NCBI GenBank assembly: GCA_050699715.1
Contig: JBOHFR010000019.1
Coordinates: forward strand, 1 to 64,000
Length of the DNA stretch: 64,000 nt
DNA from: GCA-003244245 sp050699715
Lineage (GTDB): Bacteria; Actinomycetota; Actinomycetes; Mycobacteriales; Pseudonocardiaceae
Direction: 5' to 3'
Part shown: piece by piece, positions 59,830 to 64,000 of the stretch
How positions within the stretch are numbered: the first letter of the stretch is position 1
Layout of the letters: each line of letters starts with the position of its first letter
Position numbers and translations under genes: made by a program
Notes under the pieces: generated by a model
Told to the model about the DNA's origin: nothing
The model's database searches: none
Seen by the model: only the letters and a program-made list of their open reading frames with translations

Positions 59830-61518
59830 TCACGCCGACGGCCTCGCGGTGATGGTCAGCAGCACCGGCTCGGTGCCCGCCCGCTGGCAGACCTGCTCGC
59901 AGCCGGTCTCCAAGGTGCAGCACAGCGAGCACACCGCGGCGCCGTGGTACGAGCAGTCGACCACGTCGGGCAGCTCGTAGGCGACGTCGCACACCGTGCA
60001 GGTGTGGGTGGCGCTCAGGTCTCTCGCACCGGAATCGGGGCCGGACACCAAGTTCGGCCGGGCCAGGTAGTAGCGGCCGCCGGTCAGCGTGGCGGTGATC
60101 GGGACCAGCACCATCGCCAGCAGCAGGGCGATGAACGGGCTCCACGCGGCGGCCACCGGCCCGAACGCGCCGAAGTAGGCGACCACCGAGACGATCGAAG
60201 CCACCACCATCGGCCCGAACCCGGCCGGGTTGATCGCGTACAGGTAGGCCCGCTTGAACTCCACGTAGGGTGGACTCAGCCCCAGCGGCTTGCAGATCAC
60301 CAGGTCGGCGACGACCGCGCCGATCCAGGAGATGGCCACGTTGGAGTAGAAACCGAGGATGTTGTTGAGGAACGCGAACGCGCCCAGCTCCATCAGCGCC
60401 AGCGCGATGCCGCAGTTGACCAGCACGTACCAGGCGCGTCCGGGGTGGCGGTGCAGCACCCGGGAGAAGAAGTTCGCGAACGACAGCGAGCCGGAGTAGG
60501 CGTTCGTCGTGTTGATCTTAATCTGGGAGACGACCACGAACAGCGCCGCCAGCGGCAGGGTGACCGCGCCCAGCACCGGCCGGACCGCCGCCACGTACGG
60601 TGCGATCGGCTCCAGCGCGGCGCTCGCGCCGACCGCCCCCAGCGCGCAGAAGGCCAGGAACGCCCCGCCGAGCTGCTTGAGCGCGCCCAGCACCACCCAG
60701 CCGGGACCGGCCGCGATCACCGCGGTCCACCAGGAACGTCGGTTGGCGTCCGTCTTGGCGGGCATGAAGCGCAGGTAGTCGGCCTGCTCACCGATCTGGC
60801 CGATCAGCGACAGGGCGACCCCGGCGCCGAGCCCGACGCCGGTCAGCGACAGGCCAGCACCAGCACCGGCGGTGCCCCCAAAGGAGGCGAACTGGGCGAA
60901 GCGCTCCGGGTGGGTGGCCAGCACGACCATGAACGGCAGCGCCAGTCCGACCAGCCACACCGGCTGGGTCCACATCTGCAGCTTGGCCAGGGCCCGCATG
61001 CCGAACAGCACGAATGGCAGCACGATCAGCGTGGTCAGCAGGTAGCCCAGGGCCAGCGGTAGCCCGAAGGCCAGCTGGAACGCCTGGGCCATGATCGAGC
61101 CTTCGAGTGAGAAGAAGATCACCGTGAAACTGGCGTAAATCAGCGAGGTCAGCGTGGAGCCGAAGTAGCCGAACCCAGCACCCCGGGTGAGCAGGTCCAT
61201 GTCCACGCCGTAGCGGGCGCAGGCGGAGGCGATCGGGATGCCGGTCAGGAAGATCACCACGGCCGCCACCACGATGGCCAGCGCGGCGGAGGAGAACCCA
61301 TGCAGCATCACGATGCTGGCGCCGATGGCGAAGTCGGCGAGGTAGGCGATGCCGCCCAGTGCGGTGGTGGCGACCGCGAACGGTGACCACGTGCGGAACG
61401 AGGCGGCCGCGTAGCGCAGCGAGTAGTCCTCGCTGTTCTCGTCGGCGGCGAGCTTGGCGTAGCGCCGTTTCGGTCCGCTGGGGGTCGTCAGGTTGGTTCT
61501 GGCGGCGACGTCAGTCAT
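59830..61518 (-). CDS. NCS1 purine-cytosine permease with Cys-rich tail
   Basis: 562 residues. Residues 1-500 form a twelve-helix NCS1 transporter (RYAAASFRTWSPFAVATTALGG, MDLLTRGAGFGYFGST, LSLIGQIGEQADYLRFMP, INTTNAYSGSLSFANFF). After the last helix a tail of about 50 residues contains HTCTVCDVAYE, VDCSYHGAAVCSLCCTLETGCEQVC, which looks like a treble-clef/B-box-like zinc domain and is unusual in the family. Close to purA, it probably imports a purine or pyrimidine base. Confidence 0.88.
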   Translation of the reverse strand: MTDVAARTNLTTPSGPKRRYAKLAADENSEDYSLRYAAASFRTWSPFAVATTALGGIAYLADFAIGASIVMLHGFSSAALAIVVAAVVIFLTGIPIASACARYGVDMDLLTRGAGFGYFGSTLTSLIYASFTVIFFSLEGSIMAQAFQLAFGLPLALGYLLTTLIVLPFVLFGMRALAKLQMWTQPVWLVGLALPFMVVLATHPERFAQFASFGGTAGAGAGLSLTGVGLGAGVALSLIGQIGEQADYLRFMPAKTDANRRSWWTAVIAAGPGWVVLGALKQLGGAFLAFCALGAVGASAALEPIAPYVAAVRPVLGAVTLPLAALFVVVSQIKINTTNAYSGSLSFANFFSRVLHRHPGRAWYVLVNCGIALALMELGAFAFLNNILGFYSNVAISWIGAVVADLVICKPLGLSPPYVEFKRAYLYAINPAGFGPMVVASIVSVVAYFGAFGPVAAAWSPFIALLLAMVLVPITATLTGGRYYLARPNLVSGPDSGARDLSATHTCTVCDVAYELPDVVDCSYHGAAVCSLCCTLETGCEQVCQRAGTEPVLLTITARPSA

Positions 61519-61660
61519 CCGTGCCTCCTGGGGGATCGTGAGCCACGATAGGAACCTCTGTTTGCGGTCAGATGCACTTTACGTTATCTAAACGCACACA
61601 ATTGTTTCAAAAGAGTTAACCCACATGAGCTATCCATCATTCGGAGACTGTTCATAGGGT
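61519..61660 (-). promoter_or_regulatory. AT-rich promoter region of the permease
   Basis: AT-rich stretch upstream of the permease with CGTT-ATCTA-AACG at 61582-61594 (4-bp inverted arms) and ACAATTGT near 61599, possible operator sites. No promoter hexamers are certain. Confidence 0.35.
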
Positions 61661-61930
61661 CATACGCCGGCCCTGGCGGCGGGGAAGTCGTCTACCGCGA
61701 CAACGTGCGCCGGGTGTACCCGCTGCACTGGTACGGCAGCCGCAGTGCGTGACCCCCAGTGCGCCCGCAACGCTCAACCTCACAGGCAGACGGGCGAGGT
61801 CCAGAGCCGTGAACTCGACGAGACCGATGTGGAGCAGCCCAACAACGTCGGTGACATCGAGTTCACGGACAGCACCGACCGCGCACTGGCCACTCGTGTC
61901 TGACCGGCTGCCGCGCCACAATCAAGATGA
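61661..61930. other. Degenerate segment
   Basis: Short frames only; the plus strand reads EVVYRDNVRRVYPLHWYGS before a stop at about 61752, apparently another gene tail. Confidence 0.3.
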
Positions 61931-62101
61931 AGTGACCCTGATCTGTTTATCGACGCCAGCGCGGAGACCGGGTTGTTCGATCTTGCCGGCTTCGCGCTCG
62001 GCATCGAGCAGCTCATGGCCGTCTTCACACAGGTGGTCACGGTTCCCGGGCTCCAACCCCGCATCCGGGATCGGGTCCTCGACTCGGCAGTACCACTGTG
62101 A
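61931..62101 (+). pseudogene. Remnant of an MNT-type nucleotidyltransferase antitoxin
   Basis: 57 codons read SDPDLFIDASAETGLFDLAG then GLQPRIRDRVLDSAVPL and stop; this is the C-terminal half of a minimal nucleotidyltransferase (MntA-like; DxD seen as DPDLFID). An in-frame TGA lies immediately before it and the GSRARG-type catalytic start is missing. No HepT gene follows. A dead toxin-antitoxin relic. Confidence 0.55.
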
Positions 62102-62367
62102 GATCCGATGAGGAGCGGTTGCTCGACGACAGAACGTCATCGGGATGCCCCCCCGGGTGGTACACGACTATTTCTCCATTGACCTCTCGGCGGTGTGGCG
62201 AGCCTGCACGATCGACATACTCGCGCCTTGGGCCAATGCCATGAAGTGAGGGGCGGGGAACCTGGCGAGCATGTGGTGATGGTCACCTGCTTGACATCGC
62301 AGGTGCCGCCGCGCACTCAGCCGATCACAGGCGACTGTGGCCAGCCGACGGGACCACACTCTCCTTG
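62102..62367. other. Gap without a gene
   Basis: No supported frame; the first of two large inverted repeats follows directly. Confidence 0.4.
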
Positions 62368-62420
62368 TGATCACCGTTTGGGAAGATTCAGCGCGGCTGA
62401 ATCTTCCCAAACGGTGATCA
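62368..62420. repeat. 53-bp perfect inverted repeat
   Basis: 25-bp arms (62368-62392 and 62396-62420) around a 3-base centre; arm begins TGATCACCGTTTGGGAAG. Would form a very stable hairpin in RNA or a cruciform. Confidence 0.9.
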
Positions 62421-62452
62421 TGAATCACAGGTGGCCTGATCCGGTGGAGAAA

Positions 62453-62496
62453 CACCCTCGTGGGGGGTGCTCCGGGCAGTACCCCCCACGAGGGTG
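62453..62496. repeat. 16-bp inverted repeat with 12-base loop
   Basis: CACCCTCGTGGGGGGT (62453-62468) pairs perfectly with 62481-62496. 32 bp after the previous inverted repeat and about 210 bp before the EACC1 gene; possible terminator or insulator. Confidence 0.85.
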
Positions 62497-62706
62497 CCCA
62501 GCAGGTGTGGCTGCACGCTGTTCCGGCGCCGCCAACAACTCTGTTCTCCCAGGTCAGTTCCTGAACTGAGTGCCATTGCGCCTTGGGCCGCGCTGCTGCC
62601 TCCCCTGCGTCTGGTTCCGCCAGCTACATCTACACCGGCGCCTGCAGCGAGTACGTTCGACCACCCCGCAGTGCCCCCGAGTGGGCGGAACCACCAAAAT
62701 GAGCGC

Positions 62707-63087
62707 GTGCAGTCACAGTCTGTGTTTGATCCGCGACTGAGCATCAGTGCCGAGGACGGCGACGTGCTCCGGTCTTTGCTTGATTGGTTGCGGCACGAGG
62801 ACACCCTTCGGAGCCGGGTGCGCACGGCACGGACGCCAGTGCGACCTGGCGAGATGGGCGGGGTGCTCGACGTGTTGGAGGTGGCCCTCGGTTCTGGTGG
62901 GGCTGGTGCCGCATTGGCCGCCTCGGTGTCCAGCTGGCTGAGCCAGCCTCGTCGGACGGACGTGACGCTGACCGTGACCGCTGAAGACGGCCGTCGCATC
63001 GAGCTCGACGCCCGCCGTGTTCGGGATCCCGCTGTGCTGTTGCGCGAGGTCGAGCGGTTGCTCAGAACGGAGTCCGCTGAGCAATGA
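62707..63087 (+). CDS. Effector-associated constant component (EACC1-like)
   Basis: 126 residues from GTG 62707. Helical N-terminus (LRSLLDWLRHEDTLRSRV), an alanine/glycine-rich amphipathic or membrane-like segment (VLEVALGSGGAGAALAASVSSWLS), then a beta strand pair TDVTLTVTAEDGRRIELDARR and a final helix. This is the EACC1 pattern found upstream of caspase, NACHT and other effector genes in actinobacterial conflict systems. It overlaps the caspase gene by ATGA (63084-63087). Confidence 0.75.
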   Translation: MQSQSVFDPRLSISAEDGDVLRSLLDWLRHEDTLRSRVRTARTPVRPGEMGGVLDVLEVALGSGGAGAALAASVSSWLSQPRRTDVTLTVTAEDGRRIELDARRVRDPAVLLREVERLLRTESAEQ

Positions 63088-64000
63088 GCCAACCGCAGTT
63101 CCCCGACCCGGCCCGCTCCCGCGCACTGCTGATCGGCGCGAGTCACTTCACCGCCGCCGGGCCGGACCTGCCCGACATCCCCGCTGTGCAGGCGAACCTG
63201 ACGGCGCTGCGGCAGGCGCTGACCAGCCCAGACACCGGGGTGCTGCGACCTGATTTCTGTCGCGTGCTGGCTGATCCGGCCAGTGTGGATGAGGTCGGCA
63301 CGGCGCTGTCCGAGCTGGCGGCTACGGCCACGGACCTGCTGTTGGTGTACTACGCCGGGCACGGCCTCGTCGACGACCGTGGTCGGTTGCACCTGGCGTT
63401 GGCGCACACTCACCCGCACCGGGCTCGGTGGACCGCGTTCCCGCTGGAGCTGCTCCGTGAGGAGATCGCGAACAGCGCTGCGGCCACCCGGGTGCTCGTG
63501 CTCGATTGCTGCTTTTCGGGCCGGGCGATCGAGGCGATGGCTGATGATCAGGGGGTGCTCAGCGGTCAACTTGAGGTGGCTGGCACGTACACGCTGACCT
63601 CCACCACCGCGAACGCTCCCTCGCACGCCCCGGTGGGGGAGCGGTACACGGCTTTCACCGGTGCCTTGCTGCGCGCGCTGGATGAAGCTAATCCGCTCAC
63701 CCTGGACCAGATCCATGGCGCGGTCGACCGCGACCTCACCGCGCGGAATCTTCCTCGCCCGCAACGTCGCGCCGTCAACACAGCCGGCAACCTCGCCCTC
63801 TCCCACGGCCCCACCACCAGATCAAACATCGAGCAGACTGACTCCGACGCGGTGCGCTTCACCGGGGCACACTCGGCCAGGCACGTGCTGTCATACATGT
63901 TCCGCGTAGTTTTCGGGTTGTTCTGGTTCGTACTCCCGGTGTTCTTCCTCTGCTTTCCCGTCTTCCTTATCTTGGTTCTCGGCGAATGGATCTACTCCAC
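63084..64000 (+). CDS. Caspase-like membrane protein (partial, runs off the window)
   Basis: At least 305 residues; the frame is open to the window end. The caspase/C14 domain begins SRALLIGASHF, with catalytic H93 in LLVYYAGHG and C143 in LVLDCCFSGRA. From about residue 270 a hydrophobic segment (VVFGLFWFVLPVFFLCFPVF) suggests membrane anchoring. With the EACC1 gene just upstream it is likely the effector protease of a conflict or programmed-death system. Downstream partners are not visible. Confidence 0.85.
   Translation, partial: MSQPQFPDPARSRALLIGASHFTAAGPDLPDIPAVQANLTALRQALTSPDTGVLRPDFCRVLADPASVDEVGTALSELAATATDLLLVYYAGHGLVDDRGRLHLALAHTHPHRARWTAFPLELLREEIANSAAATRVLVLDCCFSGRAIEAMADDQGVLSGQLEVAGTYTLTSTTANAPSHAPVGERYTAFTGALLRALDEANPLTLDQIHGAVDRDLTARNLPRPQRRAVNTAGNLALSHGPTTRSNIEQTDSDAVRFTGAHSARHVLSYMFRVVFGLFWFVLPVFFLCFPVFLILVLGEWIYS

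Noticed and set aside
59944..61062. 372-codon plus-strand frame opposite the permease
   Set aside because: Arg/Gly/His-rich translation without domain; shadow of a clear NCS1 transporter.

Overview
The window looks like chromosome from a high-GC, Gram-positive actinobacterium, most likely of the Pseudonocardiales. The reasons are a FadE5-type acyl-CoA dehydrogenase, frequent GTG starts, tight ATGA/GTGA gene overlaps, Xre-DUF5753/DUF397 remnants, an EACC1-caspase conflict module and actinobacterial small proteins. I cannot name the genus. I see no rRNA, tRNA or CRISPR array.

Layout. 0-6.2 kb: PAP2 phosphatase, FadE5, a GroES-like/VanW pair and an AAA ATPase. 6.3-14.6 kb is accessory: a MazEF-like toxin-antitoxin pair, a truncated sedolisin, a very acidic 47-residue peptide gene followed by a PIMT-like methyltransferase (candidate imiditide-type RiPP locus), an LRR pseudogene, HicAB, an Xre-TPR regulator, and an HTH protein coupled to a NACHT-LRR protein without P-loop. 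14.9-20.4 kb: AI-2E transporter, a stress protein behind a sigma-B-like promoter, a lytic lipoprotein, and a sugar-binding lipoprotein overlapping a tryptophan-2,3-dioxygenase-like enzyme whose distal histidine is replaced. 20.5-25.5 kb: S33 peptidase, Xre/DUF397 remnants, AmpG-like transporter, a two-gene AT-richer membrane cassette, and an unlisted 57-residue Gly-Tyr-His repeat peptide on the minus strand.

25.8-37.5 kb: methyltransferase, acetyltransferase, glycosyltransferase and a TetR regulator on the minus strand; the TetR gene is divergent from SCP2 and acyl-CoA dehydrogenase genes around a perfect palindrome that recurs in relaxed form before fadE5. Then an FAD monooxygenase, a FemAB-like protein, a three-gene branched-chain 2-oxoacid dehydrogenase operon and an AhpD-like protein. 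37.5-40.6 kb: a type VII/polymorphic-toxin-like operon joined by 4-bp overlaps. 42.1-47.8 kb is a gene graveyard: truncated SWIM and SNF2 proteins, another toxin-antitoxin pair, a LanC-domain remnant, insertion-sequence debris and a 257-bp MITE-like element.

47.8-61.5 kb is mainly housekeeping: asd-lysC (aspartate pathway), purB/purD/purA with a purine-cytosine permease carrying an extra cysteine-rich tail, a Na+/H+ antiporter and small zinc proteins. 61.5-64 kb: a nucleotidyltransferase-antitoxin remnant, two large perfect inverted repeats, then an EACC1 gene overlapping a caspase-like membrane protein that runs off the end of the window.

The accessory segments are dominated by conflict genes (three toxin-antitoxin modules, NACHT-LRR, EACC1-caspase, polymorphic toxin-like) and by visible decay. 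The most novel-looking items are the acidic peptide/PIMT pair (7.8-9.1 kb), the GYGGH repeat peptide (25.4 kb) and the distal-His-less TDO homologue (19.6 kb).
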